Shown here one piece after another: positions 10,240 through 20,740 of a stretch of DNA of 64,000 bases. Source of the stretch: Henricia sp. BOLD:AAB3569 (taxonomy: Eukaryota; Echinodermata; Asteroidea; Spinulosida; Echinasteridae); the NCBI GenBank assembly GCA_037783545.1, contig JBBELK010000978.1, positions 37,136 through 101,135 of the forward strand, in the 5' to 3' direction. The notes under the pieces were generated by a model that was not told the origin of the DNA, ran no database searches, and was given only the letters and a program-made list of their open reading frames with translations. Both the position numbers and the translations under genes were made by a program. Each line of letters begins with the position of its first letter. Position 1 is the first letter of the stretch.

Positions 10240-10700
10240 CTGTCGACTGACTGCACCTATTGCCCACTTAAAAATTATGAATAGGTGTAATAACTGAAGC
10301 ATGTTTTCTATGCCTTGGGATACTGTTCATTTCTAATCGAGAGGTTAAAAACGTGTGTTAAGGACTTTGTAATAAAATGTGCAACTGTTTTTATCATATT
10401 TACGCTAATGCCATCTGTGGCCGTTGATTTTCCAACCGAAAATGACGCAATTTGCTTTTGAACAAACTCTTCTGACTGGATACTAGGAATAGAACAATGT
10501 TCGTGATCTGGTGAAGAAGCAACAGGGTGGTCGTGGGAATCATTGGCCTTATCTGAACTTCGGTTATTTTCAGCGGAACATTTTTTTGCGATGTCAGCAG
10601 GGTCATCAATACGTTCTTCGTTTCAGGAGATGATTGAACTCGGGACAGATTTCTGTTTATTGGGAAGAACTTCTTGACGTTTTTCCACAACGTAAAAAAA
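10240..10700 (-). pseudogene. LINE reverse-transcriptase N-terminal fragment
   Basis: Minus-strand translation gives a linker, then SFSVGKSTATDGISVNMIKT and THVFNLSIRNEQYPKA, matching the early RT region of LINEs (K-x-x-G-x-DGI and the F-N-x-S-i block before W-K). The tryptophan after PKA is a stop, and a one-base shift follows with SVITPIH. This fits the same kind of LINE as the fragments at 9361 and 12640-14885, all antisense. Confidence 0.82.
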
Positions 10701-11710
10701 GTGAGAGTTACTTTGCGACACGTTAATGGTTTTTACCTGTACCGATAGGTTAGTACCGATATCGATTTAGAAATGAAGGCTGCGGGTGCAAAAGCCGCTA
10801 AACGCCACTTCCATTAAAAATTTGATAATGATATCAAATAAAAGCTGTCAGTGCCTCGTACACAACGATCAAATCGTTTCTGTTTTAAAACCCGCTAAAT
10901 CGCACATTTATGCTATCCGCAAACTCGTTTGTTTTGGCAGAAACCGCTAAACGCCAACTGCAAAACAAAAGACGATATGTTCACACAACGCCAATCAGAA
11001 CGCGCGCATCAGATCACGTGTCACATTCAAGATGGCAGCCCCAACGATCGCCGTTTTCTTACGCTGAGATGCGGAATTTTGCCAATTTCTTGCCGAATTA
11101 ACTCTAATAAAGAAGGAAAACTTTGATAAAACGGATGAACCTGTGATTGTTATTACACCATTAGGCAAACGAAAATGCCACCAGCCACGTATTTCTGCTC
11201 GTTATACGACCAAGGAAGATCGTTACCGTGGCAACGATAAGATGGACTTAGCGGGTTTTGCAGCAAAAGGTAGTCACTTTTGAAAAAACAGTTAATCAAT
11301 TAGAAAAACTTCAATTAGATTTTTGAAAATGTAATATTTTATTCAGTGATGAACAACCTTTTTTATTACACTATACAGGTAAATTCAGCAAATTTGAACA
11401 ATAGAAATGTAGTAAAAATTGCTGTTTTTAAAGAAAAGTCCCCAGGTGGATTTATCGGCTTTTGCATCTGAACTTTTCATATGTACTCAAAAATTGACGT
11501 CCCCGGTGTTTGTACAGAAGGCATAGAGCTCCTACTTTACCTACAGTTGAGAAATTCCATAGTGAAAGGTAATTCAAAAAAAGTGGTCGATTTCACAAAA
11601 GTGGGCGATAATTCACAAAAGTCGTAGCGTAAACATTCACAAAACTCGTGACCTAATCACAAAGCTGGTCGAAAATTTACAATACTATTAACACAAGTAA
11701 CTGTAACAGG
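10701..11710. other. Unassigned region left of the signal-peptide exon
   Basis: No gene recognised on either strand. Short degenerate repeats of (A)AACCGCTAAACGCCA type appear at 10790-10960. If the exon at 11716-11785 is real, this is its first intron. I searched by eye for a downstream minus-strand exon in the matching phase and found none. Confidence 0.5.
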
Positions 11711-11715
11711 CCTAC

Positions 11716-11785
11716 CTTTGTCGTATGATGCAGCGACGACGGCGATTGCCAAAGAGACTACAAGGAGACATACCAAAGTCTTCAT
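11716..11785 (-). CDS. Candidate first coding exon with signal peptide
   Basis: From the ATG at 11785 the minus strand encodes 23 codons starting MKTLVCLLVV and continuing as a hydrophobic alanine/valine stretch to AASYDK. This is a textbook secretory signal peptide (one Lys, about 15 hydrophobic residues, small residues before the presumed cleavage). The frame then meets AAAG|GTAGGC at 11716/11715, a good splice donor, leaving one base of the next codon (phase 1). A TATA box lies about 60 bases upstream. The mature protein is unknown because no second exon was found. It could also be a chance match, but start, signal, donor and promoter agree. Confidence 0.5.
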
Positions 11786-11841
11786 TCTGACTTGAACTAT
11801 AATCGAGATATGTCAGATTAATATGTATTAACACGGCCCGG

Positions 11842-11849
11842 ATATATAC
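11842..11849 (-). promoter_or_regulatory. TATA box of the signal-peptide exon
   Basis: GGTATATATC on the minus strand is about 57 bases before the ATG at 11785. Transcription would start near 11815 and give a 5' leader of about 30 bases. Inference from spacing only. Confidence 0.45.
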
Positions 11850-11850
11850 C

Positions 11851-12639
11851 CAGCACGATATGTGGCAAAGAGACCTACCCCTAACGCCCCTATGCCTCAA
11901 CACACTCTTCCCTTTTGTTAACGCACCAACTCCCCCTAAAAACTGAAGGAATTCCTCGGAAATTCCTTGGATGTTTGAGACACAATGGTGGAACAATAGT
12001 AGGGGGTAGCCTCTCTGCCACATATCGTGCGGCATACATGTATGCCCGGATAACTGGACAAGGGAACAAAAGCTTTCCCAAGACTTTGCCAGGTTTCGGG
12101 AAGGTTTCGGTTAAAAAATCGTCAAGGCTTTGTCAAGCTAGGTTTCGTCAAAGTTTCATAGTGGAATTTTCGAAATTTCGTCAAGGCTCCAAGCAAATAC
12201 CTTTGACAATCTGACTACATCTATACGGGGAAACGTAAAATCTTGAATAAAGTCATTGCTATTACTTGCTGTACTCACTCTTGTTGCAGTTTTTGGATCT
12301 GACGCAGAGCAATTTTGGTTGGGTTCGGAACACTTACATGTAGTTCGATGGATCATCATTGGAGCAGGCTAGGCTTTTTTATAGTTTCAAGCTAGTAGGA
12401 TGGCGCAGACTTCTGGGTCAGTGCCGTCAGTATTATTGTTATTATTACTGAGTTATTATACTCTATATTCCATCGCCGCCAGTAGCAGAATTGCGGAAAA
12501 TTCACAAGAATAAAAAGCTATAGTATTACACAAAGGTTTAAATTACACAAGGATATGAAACTATAATCATTAAAAACACATTCACATAAGTTCCAAAAAC
12601 AGTGGGCTATCAAAGATTAATGCGCTTCGTTCCATATCA
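11851..12639. other. Unassigned region
   Basis: No gene or repeat family recognised. A short imprecise ATT repeat is at about 12430-12465. Phrases such as GTCAAGGCT/TTTCGTCAA recur loosely at 12095-12190 without a clear period. Confidence 0.5.
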
Positions 12640-12969
12640 TTGTTGTATAAACTAGAGGGTCTTACAAAGAGGAACAAATAATTTGTTGGAGTTTCTGAGA
12701 TCCTTCTGATGAACCTCACTCCGGCGCGGCGGGAGCCAACTGCTGAAGTGTTTTGATTCAAACCGTGACTGAAAGAATTTCATGCACATCTGCTCCCTCT
12801 TTTCAGCCAATGAATAAAGGTTGCAGACAGCATTTTTATAGCTCATATATTGTTTGCCCACCATAATCTTATAGGCTCTGCGTTGTATTTTCTCGATATT
12901 TTAGGTTTCCCCAACTGATAAACCAGAATGCCAAGTAGGAGCAAAATATTCCACTACTGGTCAAACATA
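12640..12969 (-). pseudogene. CR1/L2-like LINE C-terminal segment (left part of a split LINE)
   Basis: The minus strand reads PVVEYFAPTWHSGLSVGE, then KIQRRAYKIMVGKQYMSYK and LYSLAEKREQMCMKFFQSR, the classic C-terminal block of CR1/L2-type LINE proteins (E-Y-A-x-P-x-W-H-x-G-L, then R-A-x-x-I, then L-x-x-R-R-x-x-L-x-x-K-F). It continues the protein whose upstream part is at 14440-14885. The Penelope-like insertion lies between them, precisely inside the YVRP-VVEY junction. A stop replaces one residue near 12905. Confidence 0.88.
12958..12969. repeat. Target-site duplication, left (Penelope-like insertion)
   Basis: TGGTCAAACATA here pairs with TGGTCTAACATA at 14440-14451, one mismatch in twelve. 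Joining the two LINE halves across a single copy restores the reading frame at the YVRPVVEY block. Confidence 0.85.
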
Positions 12970-12973
12970 CGTC

Positions 12974-13073
12974 GTGTGTATGGGTTTACGGTAGCACCAT
13001 GTGAATCTCATTTGTATGTGTGGTTCTGAAAAGAACCGGTGAGTGTGAACAGCGTGCTCTAGCTGTTCGTCTT
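12974..13073. repeat. Terminal inverted segment, left
   Basis: Inverse complement of 14292-14404, including GTATGGGTTTACGGTAGCAC and GAAAAGAACCGGTGAGTGTG. Relative to the right copy it lacks about 11 bases between two GAAC repeats, which points to slippage or microhomology deletion. Confidence 0.9.
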
Positions 13074-13074
13074 C

Positions 13075-14097
13075 ATGGGATCTCCTTTATCCCCGGTCCT
13101 AGCTGACCTGTTCATGGAAGAGTTTGAAATTACTGCTCTCCTTACAGCAGACCACCGCCCAAGTACCTGGCTTCGCTACGTGGATGACACCTTCATCATC
13201 TGGCCACGTGGACCGCACGAACTCAAGGGGTTCTTAGACCATTTGAACAACATGCACCCTAGCATTAAGTTCACGATGGAACAAGAACTAGATAATTCTA
13301 TCTCCTTTCTGGATGTCAAGATTTCTCGACGTCTAGACGGTACCCTTGGGCATGCCGTCTACCGCAAGCCCACTCACACAGACCGGTATCTCCACAGCTC
13401 TTCATTCCATCACCCGAGGATCAAATCCTCGGTCATCCGTGCCCTGGTACAACGGGCGTATACCATATGCGACCAAGAACATCTCCAAGAAGAACTCCAC
13501 CACGTATCCACAGCACTTCAACGCAACGGTTACAAGAAAAACCAAGTCAAGACCCAAGATCCCAAGACCGCTGACCGTCGGGTCGCCTATACCCAAAGTC
13601 AACCCATCACCTATAAGGCCACAGTCTGCCTCCCTTACATAGGGAATGCATCCCACAAGATCCAACGGATTCTCCACCAAGCCAAGATCAAAGTATACCA
13701 GTCTTCAACCAGAAAACTCCAAGGAACCAAACAAACCCGCAAGGATAAACAAGACCACAAGGCCGGAGTCTATAGGATCCCCTGCGATTGTGGGAAGGTG
13801 TACATCGGCGAGACGGGGAGGGACTTACCCACCATACTCAAAGAACACAGAGCCCACGGCCGCAGAGGAGACTATTACAAATCATCCATTGTCAAGCACT
13901 CCCACAGCGAGGACCACATCATCGACTGGGAAGCAGCACAACTGATAGCGCCCATCGACAGATGGCACCCAAGACGCATCATGGAAGCCATCGAAATACA
14001 CAAGCACAACACAGTACCCCAAGACATTGGCTTCAACATCAGCAATATCTGGCACTCCCTATTATCCAACCAGACCGATGGGTCACCTATACCCTAG
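13075..14097 (+). CDS. Penelope-like RT (C-terminal half) with GIY-YIG endonuclease, 340 aa
   Basis: The open frame of 340 codons begins with MGSPLSPVLADLFME, which is RT motif B, then WLRYVDDTF at residues 32-40, the motif C active site with both aspartates at 37 and 38. SFLDVKISR near residue 80 is the next conserved block of the family. The GIY-YIG nuclease begins with GVYRI at 231-235, then CDCG (family-typical cysteines) and VYIGETGR at 242-249 with the catalytic Arg, then EHRAHGRRGDYYKSS and SEDHIIDWEAA with the His and Glu region. Motifs before B (palm motif A and fingers) are missing, so polymerase activity is impossible, while the nuclease appears intact. The ATG is simply the first in frame after the inverted segment and is probably an internal methionine of the full protein. 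Confidence 0.93.
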   Translation: MGSPLSPVLADLFMEEFEITALLTADHRPSTWLRYVDDTFIIWPRGPHELKGFLDHLNNMHPSIKFTMEQELDNSISFLDVKISRRLDGTLGHAVYRKPTHTDRYLHSSSFHHPRIKSSVIRALVQRAYTICDQEHLQEELHHVSTALQRNGYKKNQVKTQDPKTADRRVAYTQSQPITYKATVCLPYIGNASHKIQRILHQAKIKVYQSSTRKLQGTKQTRKDKQDHKAGVYRIPCDCGKVYIGETGRDLPTILKEHRAHGRRGDYYKSSIVKHSHSEDHIIDWEAAQLIAPIDRWHPRRIMEAIEIHKHNTVPQDIGFNISNIWHSLLSNQTDGSPIP

Positions 14098-14439
14098 GTC
14101 CTCCACCCACGACAGCCACTGCCACAGTGTCATGCACCAGTGAGCACACTGGTGCCAACCACAGTATTATGATCCTAGCACAACCACGCCTCCTCCACCC
14201 AAGCCAAGTCGCTTCAGTGCACACATTGTACACTGAAACCCCTCAACCAGTACTTATAGCCCTGCATCATCACGAGTCCTGCATTACTCCTGAAGACGAA
14301 CAGAGCACGCTGTTCGAAACGTTGAGTTCACACTCACCGGTTCTTTTCAGAACCACACATATACAAATGAGATTCACATGGTGCTACCGTAAACCCATAC
14401 ACACCTTGATTTCCACCATGCATATCCTTGAGTTTTACC
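14098..14439 (+). other. 3' untranslated part of the Penelope-like element
   Basis: Follows the stop at 14097. It includes the right inverted segment (14292-14404), ending AAACCCATACACACCTTG. A different frame stays open across it but shows no family motif. Confidence 0.75.
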
Positions 14440-14885
14440 TGGTCTAACATAACAAGAATAGATTGTAAGCATATCTCGCAGTGGCATATTAAAATGTTTC
14501 AATGTCTTTATTATGTGGATCCTGCCGTTTGGTTTCTTCAGGGTGGATTTGACATGAGAGTCCCATTTCAAGTCTTTAGTTATTTGTAGTCCCAAGATCT
14601 TAACGTCATCAATTGACTGAAATGGGATATCATTAATTGTAAGTGGTAGTTGGGTTGGGGGTTCTTTTCCAAACGTAACTTGCATAGCCGCACATTTATG
14701 AGCATTAAGACTCATATGATTGTTATGAACCCACGGGGCAAGATTGTCCTGGTTTTGCATTTCCGATGTAGTTTTACGATTACTTAGTTCAACCATAGAC
14801 ATATCATCTGCATATTTTAAGATGTCTTACGTGTTCCCTGGGGAACACCCCCACAGTACCAATAACAAAATGCGGGGTGGATTAG
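14440..14885 (-). pseudogene. CR1/L2-like LINE RT segment (right part of the split LINE)
   Basis: Minus-strand reading gives GVPQGT (RT motif B) near 14845, then after a deletion KYADDMSMVELSNRKTT (motif C, YADD) near 14820-14770, then WVHNNHMSLNAHKC, VKILGLQITKDLKWDSHV and LTIYSCYVRP ending at 14441. Reading resumes at 12957 with VVEYFAP. The stretch that normally separates motifs B and C is deleted and leaves a stop. This is an inactive LINE copy older than the insertion that splits it. Confidence 0.9.
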
Positions 14886-15826
14886 GTTACATGACGATTA
14901 CATGTTATTTTCAAAAGTGGAAAATGATAAATTAAATATGATTTTACACCGCGCACCTATTCAGGGAAGCTTCAATCAAGGCGCATATACACTATCATTA
15001 CCCCTGATCACAGGGCTCCACTACATCACCCCGTATTGTATTTTGGATTATATAAATATTCTCATCACAAGCTTGTTTCATTTTAATGCTGATTAGGCAC
15101 CGTTGAGTTGGTTACTTTGCTCTCTTGCGTTACCAACAACACCGAGCAAAAATTTGTTCGCAGGGAGTCTGAGGGAGCATTACGTGGGCAGTATTACAGA
15201 CTCAGAGTGCAGTTGATCATGCCGCATCGTCAGTGTGTAATGAACAAAATCCTTTCCATTCGTTTCTATATTTTGTATCCAAGGCATTTTAAACAAGCTC
15301 TTTTTGCTATGACATACGTGACACGCAGGATCCGAGTGGATTTTTCATGCCAGATATCATCGATGTTTCATGTTCATTAATCCATCTGTACATTTAGGGA
15401 GAACATTCAAAAATCGGATGGAACAACGCAACTTTTAATCTTAAATTGAAACAAAATGCATTTGCCAACTAGTTCTGTTGGTGTTGTACAGTCCATTCTC
15501 TTTCACCCTCTAAATGTAAAGGTGTATTAATTAAAGGAATTATTTTTTGATGATCGTTGTGGGAAAAAAATATTAAAATGTTACGTAATAACTAAGTGTT
15601 TAAAGATAATAAAAGAGATCAAAGGTCGGGTAATTCGCTTTACCAGCCGAATACTCATGCATATTTTGAAGGGAAAAAAAAAACAGCTAAATTTACTGCA
15701 GTACTAAATTAACAAACTTTTATACAGCTGAAAATAAAATTAACTCGCAGGAACACACGTGACCTTGATTTTGTTGGGGGGAAGGCGCTAAAACGGCCAA
15801 ATTTGATGGGTTCTTTTCATAATCTA
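14886..15826. other. Unassigned region before the 1.3-kb tandem array
   Basis: No gene or recognisable repeat. Composition becomes A/T-rich to the right. GTGACACGCAGGATCC near 15318 and other short phrases do not recur in the window as far as I can see. Confidence 0.5.
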
Positions 15827-17130
15827 TTTGGTTTATTCCAGAAAGACCTGTAGAATCACTTATGGGTCTATTTTGAGCCCCAAATAGCCCAACAGAGCCG
15901 GTTTGTTCCAATAATATGAAAATCCAATGGTGTCAGGCATGACAATTATATTGCCGGTTGTATCATACCCTGCGTGTCACGATGCAATTTTCACTGGATT
16001 TAAAAAAAAGTGAGCTTTCCATATTTGGAAACCAAATTGAAAACAATACTCGATTTTGGTAACTATTCAGTGGTCTGTAAGTGGGACATTTTGGGGGAGA
16101 GGGACACGCTGTATGTCGTAGCCAAATAAATTTAGTGGTAATGAGATCCACAAACTGTCTGAAATGATTTGGAAAATAGACAATAACGAATGAAAAAGGT
16201 TTGGTTACTCACTATATACAGAAAAGGGTTTGGTTACCCACACATCTTAAAACACGATCTGTTCTCTGTAATGCTACCATCGCGGCCATCTGTACAAAAT
16301 ATACCATCGGCGAATGCCGTGTATTTTGTCGCTCTTTTTTCTGCAGTGTAACATTTTACTTACAGTGACAACTAGGCCATGGGCCAAAATCTGTAGGAGG
16401 CCTAGAAACTGAGTTTCGTCTTAACTTTTTAGGGGCAACTTAAAATTAAGTGATCTCACTAATTCGATAATGCTGAATCCGAATCTGGTTGTTCACATCG
16501 TCCAAATTTGCACATTAACCCAGGGTGACCATTTTTGTTCTTTCGGATCGCCGCTAGGGGCGCTATTCTTATGTTTTCCCCAAATGTTGTGATTTTTGTC
16601 CCAAAGTTGACTTTCTAATCTGCAGTTAACTGCATGTGTCTTGTGTTTTGTCAGCTGTATTTGATCTCTGAACAGAAGAAAGGTTCAGGACTTATTGAGC
16701 GTACATTTAAGGTACATTCACCCTTAATAAACACACTGCTTAAAGATAATGTATTAATTGTGGAGTATAATATATATGTACAGTGTATATTTAAAAAAAA
16801 AAATCGGACTCATCAGCAATGAGTTGTACAAATATACATGCTTTCTTTTATAGTACAAGTTTGTTTTCCTCCATAGCGGCTTATATGGTGGCTGGTGCAG
16901 CCAGTCTTGCCAGAGTATCATGTTATACACATTACTAAACAATAAAATTAGCTACATCTGACATCAGCAGTTATATTAGAGAAGCTATTGTCTCCAACCC
17001 TTCCATGCCTGTAATTGTTTTGAGGTTGGGGTATCTTTGGTGCTATATTGACCCGCCTATTTCCCACGTTGTGTCAGAAAGCCTTTTTACCAATATAATC
17101 AAATTAACTTGTATTTTTTGGCAAATAATA
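15827..17130 (+). repeat. 1.3-kb tandem unit, copy 1
   Basis: First of three head-to-tail copies. It begins TTTGGTTTATTCCAGAAAGA and includes GGTTTGGTTACTCACTATAT near 16199 and a TAGGGGCGCT phrase near 16554. The first 80 bases resemble the terminus of the TTAA-flanked MITE at 59872-60606 (TATGGGTCTATTTTGAGCCC and GCCCAACAGAGCCGG). At the position where copies 2 and 3 have long G runs it has only GGGGGAGAGGG. A 62-codon open frame recurs in all copies but shows no domain. Confidence 0.93.
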
Positions 17131-18468
17131 TTTGGTTTATGCCAGAAAGACCTGTAAAATCACTTATGGGTCTATTGTGAGCCCCAAATAGCCCAACAAA
17201 GCCGGTTTGTTCCATTAATATGAAAATCCGATGGTGTCTGGCATGACAATTCTATTGCCGGTTGTCTGAAGTATCATACCCTGCGTGTAACGATGCAATT
17301 TTCACTGGATTTAAAATAATAAGTGAGCTATCCATATTTTGAAACCAAATTGAGAACAATACTCGATTTTGGTAACTATTCAGTGGTCCGTAAGTGGGAC
17401 ATTTTGGGGGTGGGGGGGGGGGGGGGGGGGGGCGGCGACACGCTGTATTTCGTAACCAAATAAATTTAGTGGTAATGAGATCCACAAACTGTCTGTAATT
17501 ATTTGGAAAATAGACAATAACGAATGAAAAAGGTTTGGTCACTCACTATATACAGAAAAGGGTTTGGTTACGCACACATCTTAAAACACGATCTGTTCTC
17601 TGTAATGCTACCATCCCGGCCATCTGCACAAAATATACCATCGGCGAATGCCGTGTATTTCGTCGCTCTTTTTTCTGCATTGTAACATTTTACTTACAGT
17701 CTCAGGTACTAGGCCATGGGCCAAAATCTGTAGGAGGCCTAGAAACTGAGTTTCGTCTTAACTTTTTAGGGGCAACTTAAAATTAAGTGATCTCACTAAT
17801 TCGATAATGCTGAATCCGAATCTGCTTGTTCACATCGTCCAAATTTGCACATTAACCCAGGGTGACCATTTTTGTTCTTTCGGATCGCCGCTAGGGGCGC
17901 TATTCTTATGTTTTCCCCAAATGTTGTGATTTTTGTCCCAAAGTTGACTTTCTAATCTGCAGTTAACTGCATGTGTCTTGTGTTTTGTCAGCTGTATTTG
18001 ATCTCTGAACAGAAGAAAGGTTCAGGACTTATTGAGCGTACATTTAAGGTGCAATCACCCTCAATAAACACACTGCTTAAAGATAATGTATTAATTGTGG
18101 AGTATAATATATATGTACAGTGTATATTTAAAAAATTAAATCGGACTCATCAGCAATGAGTTGTACAAATATACATGCTTTCTTTTATAGTACAAGTTTG
18201 TTTTCCTCCATAGCGGCTTATATTTTGGCTGGTGCAGCCAGTCTTGCCACAGTATCATGTTATACACATTACTAAACAATAAAATTAGCTACATCTGACA
18301 TCAGCAGTTATATTAGAGAAGCTATTGTCTCCAACCCTTCCATGCCTGTAATTGTTTTGAGGTTGGGGTATTTTTGGTGCTATATTGACCCGCCTATTGT
18401 CCACGTTGTGTCAGAAAGCCTTTTTACCAATAAAATCTAATTAACTTGTATTTTTTTGGCAAATAATA
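17131..18468 (+). repeat. 1.3-kb tandem unit, copy 2
   Basis: Same order of landmarks as copy 1. It has a G run of about 21 at 17412-17432, and CCACCTTACAGTCTCAGG-like small changes near 17690. Confidence 0.93.
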
Positions 18469-19652
18469 TTTGGTTTATGCCAGAAAGATCTGTAAAATCA
18501 ATTATGGGTCTATTGTGAGCCCCAAATAGCCCAAAAAAGCCGGTTTGTTCCATTAATATGAAAATCCGATGGTGTCTGGCATGACAATTCTATTGCCGGT
18601 TGTATGAAGTATCATACCCTGCGTGTAACGATGCAATTTTCACTGGATTTAAAATAATAAGTGAGCTTTCCATATTTGGAAACCAAATTGAAAACAATAC
18701 TCGATTTTGGTAACTATTCAGTGGTCCGTAAGTGGGACATTTTAGGGGGAAGGGGAGGGGGTGGGAGAGGGGGGGGGGGGGGGGGGGGCGACACGCTGTA
18801 TTTCGTAGCTAAATAAATTTAGTGGTAATGAGATCCACAAACTGTCTGTAATTATTTGGAAAATAGACAATAACGAATGAAAAAGGTTTGGTCACTCACT
18901 ATATACAGAAAAGGGTTTGGTTACGCACACATCTTAAAACACGATCTGTTCTCTGTAATGCTACCATCGCGGCCATCTGCACAAAATATACCATCGGCGA
19001 ATGCCGTGTCTTTTGTCGCTCTTTTTTTCTGCAATGTAAAATTTTACTTACAGGTACTAGGCCATGGGCCAAAATCTGTAGGAGGCCTAGAAATTGAGTT
19101 TCGTCTTAACTTTTTAGGGGCAACTTAAAATTAAGTGATCTCACTAATTCGATAATGCTGAATCCGAATCTGGTTGTTCACATTGTCCAAATTTGCACAT
19201 TAACCCAGGGTGACCATTTTTTTCTTTCGGATCGCCGCTTCAAATTGTGTGATTTTTGTCCCAAAATCTAATCTGCAGTTAACTGCATGTGTCTTGTGTT
19301 TTGTCGGCTGTATTTGGTCTCTGAACAGGAGAAAGGTTCAAGACTTATTGAGCTTACATTTAAGGTGCAATCACCCTCAATAAACACACTGCTTAAAGAT
19401 AATGTATTAATTGTGGAGTATAATATATATGTACAGTGTATATTTTTTAAAAAATCGGACTCATCAGCAATGAGTTGTACAAATATACATGCTTTATTTT
19501 ATAGTACAAGTTTGTTTTCCTCCATAGCGGCTCATATGGTGGCTGGTGCAGCCAGTCTTGCCACATTATCATGTTATACACATTACTAAACAATAAAATT
19601 AGCTACATCTGACATCAGCAGTTATATTAGAGAAGCTATTGTCTCCAACCCT
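18469..19652 (+). repeat. 1.3-kb tandem unit, copy 3 (truncated)
   Basis: Matches copies 1 and 2 until GAAGCTATTGTCTCCAACCC at about 19652, then the sequence changes to the CCATTGGTCGTATGACC family. It lacks the last 150 bp of the unit and about 40 bp near 19240, and has a G run of about 20 at 18769-18788. Confidence 0.92.
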
Positions 19653-19654
19653 CC

Positions 19655-20740
19655 GTACAACCCATTGGTCGTATGACCTTGAAACCTAGCAGGTGCCTGG
19701 ACCTGCCTAATAACATGTAACATACCAAGTTACATTAGTATGACATGCATGATTTGTTGATTTATTATGAATTTGTTAATCTTGCCACTGTGCATGTACA
19801 TGTACATGTACGGTATGCATTTACATTGTACAAAGTGTAGATGTAGTATTATACAGCATGCAGTTTCACATGCATACAAACATACATAACAAGAAAAGCG
19901 GAAAGCCATATGCTCTGTTATCAACAGACATACCTCTAGTTTTTTTCCTTTCTTCTTCTTCTCCCTAACATCCCATGGCACATGGTCGTTCTGACTGGCC
20001 AAAGCGTCACTTGCAAAGCTCGGACCATCATGAAACTTTGTCACAACAATTACCCCGTAGTACAGTACAGAGCCAACGTGTTTACATCTTGATGACGTCA
20101 CCAGGTGTCAAATTACAAGCGTTTGAAATTTATGGCCTTCAATATTAAAAAATCTGTAAATATTCAACCGTTTGAGATACAAACTTTATTCCTTCGGCAA
20201 TGGTCATGACTATCCAAGGTCGAAATTTCGTACACAGACATTGACCCTGAATCTTGCTTCCTATTGGTCGAAAACGAGGCTGCCCTGTCATTTAAAACTG
20301 GTAGCAGATACCGAGATCGGGTCAAAAGTGTTAGTCTCAGGACCCCTTGGGCATTAAACAAATACCAAAAGTTAAGTCGTCGCACGAAAGAGCGCCCTTT
20401 AGCGGCAAGTTGAAAAATGGCCAAAACTCATTTTGAAGAGATGTCTGTGGCGAAGTTTTTGCAAATTGGCCCAAAATTGGTGCATATGTTCACTGAGGGT
20501 CAGTGAACATGCCCATACCTTCAAATGTTTGATGACGTCACCAGGTGTCAAATTACACTCGGTTGAACATGCATTATTTTAACAGCTATATCTAGAGAAC
20601 GAAAAGGCCGATGAAGGTCAAATTTTGTGTTTTAGGTTTGTTGTGACTTAGTCTAATGCATATTATCAGAAAAATATTGTGACATTACGATGACGTCATA
20701 GAATAAGCGCGTGTGTGCAGCATACATTAGCCAAGGTCGT
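19655..20740 (+). repeat. CCATTGGTCGTATGACC tandem repeat, unit 1
   Basis: Begins CCCATTGGTCGTATGACCTT, then the CCTAGCAGGTGCCTGGACCT segment, a GCATGTACATGTACATGTAC stretch near 19792, and a block with GATGACGTCACCAGGTGTCA at about 20092 and again at about 20531. Unit 2 starts at about 20749. Noncoding; short open frames are not conserved between units. Confidence 0.88.

Larger units (their letters stand above)
12970..14439 (+). mobile_element. Penelope-like retroelement, 5'-truncated, 1470 bp
   Basis: The insertion carries one long ORF with RT motifs B and C and a GIY-YIG endonuclease, the combination that defines Penelope-like elements. It is flanked by a 12-bp target duplication and sits inside an antisense LINE. 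The left edge is an inverted copy (12974-13073) of the 3' end (14292-14404), and the ORF begins right at that junction. An inverted 3' segment joined to a truncated 5' end is a known outcome for this class. The 12-bp duplication still has 11 matches, so the insertion is fairly young compared with the host LINE. Confidence 0.93.

Noticed and set aside
13346..13945. Alternative frames of about 95 codons inside the Penelope-like ORF
   Set aside because: Shadows of the 340-codon frame that holds YVDD and GIY-YIG.
16634..19589. Recurrent 62-codon frame (MCLVFCQLYLISEQ...) in the three 1.3-kb units
   Set aside because: Shared only because the units are duplicates; copy 3 changes its C-terminal part by a frameshift, and there is no domain or promoter.
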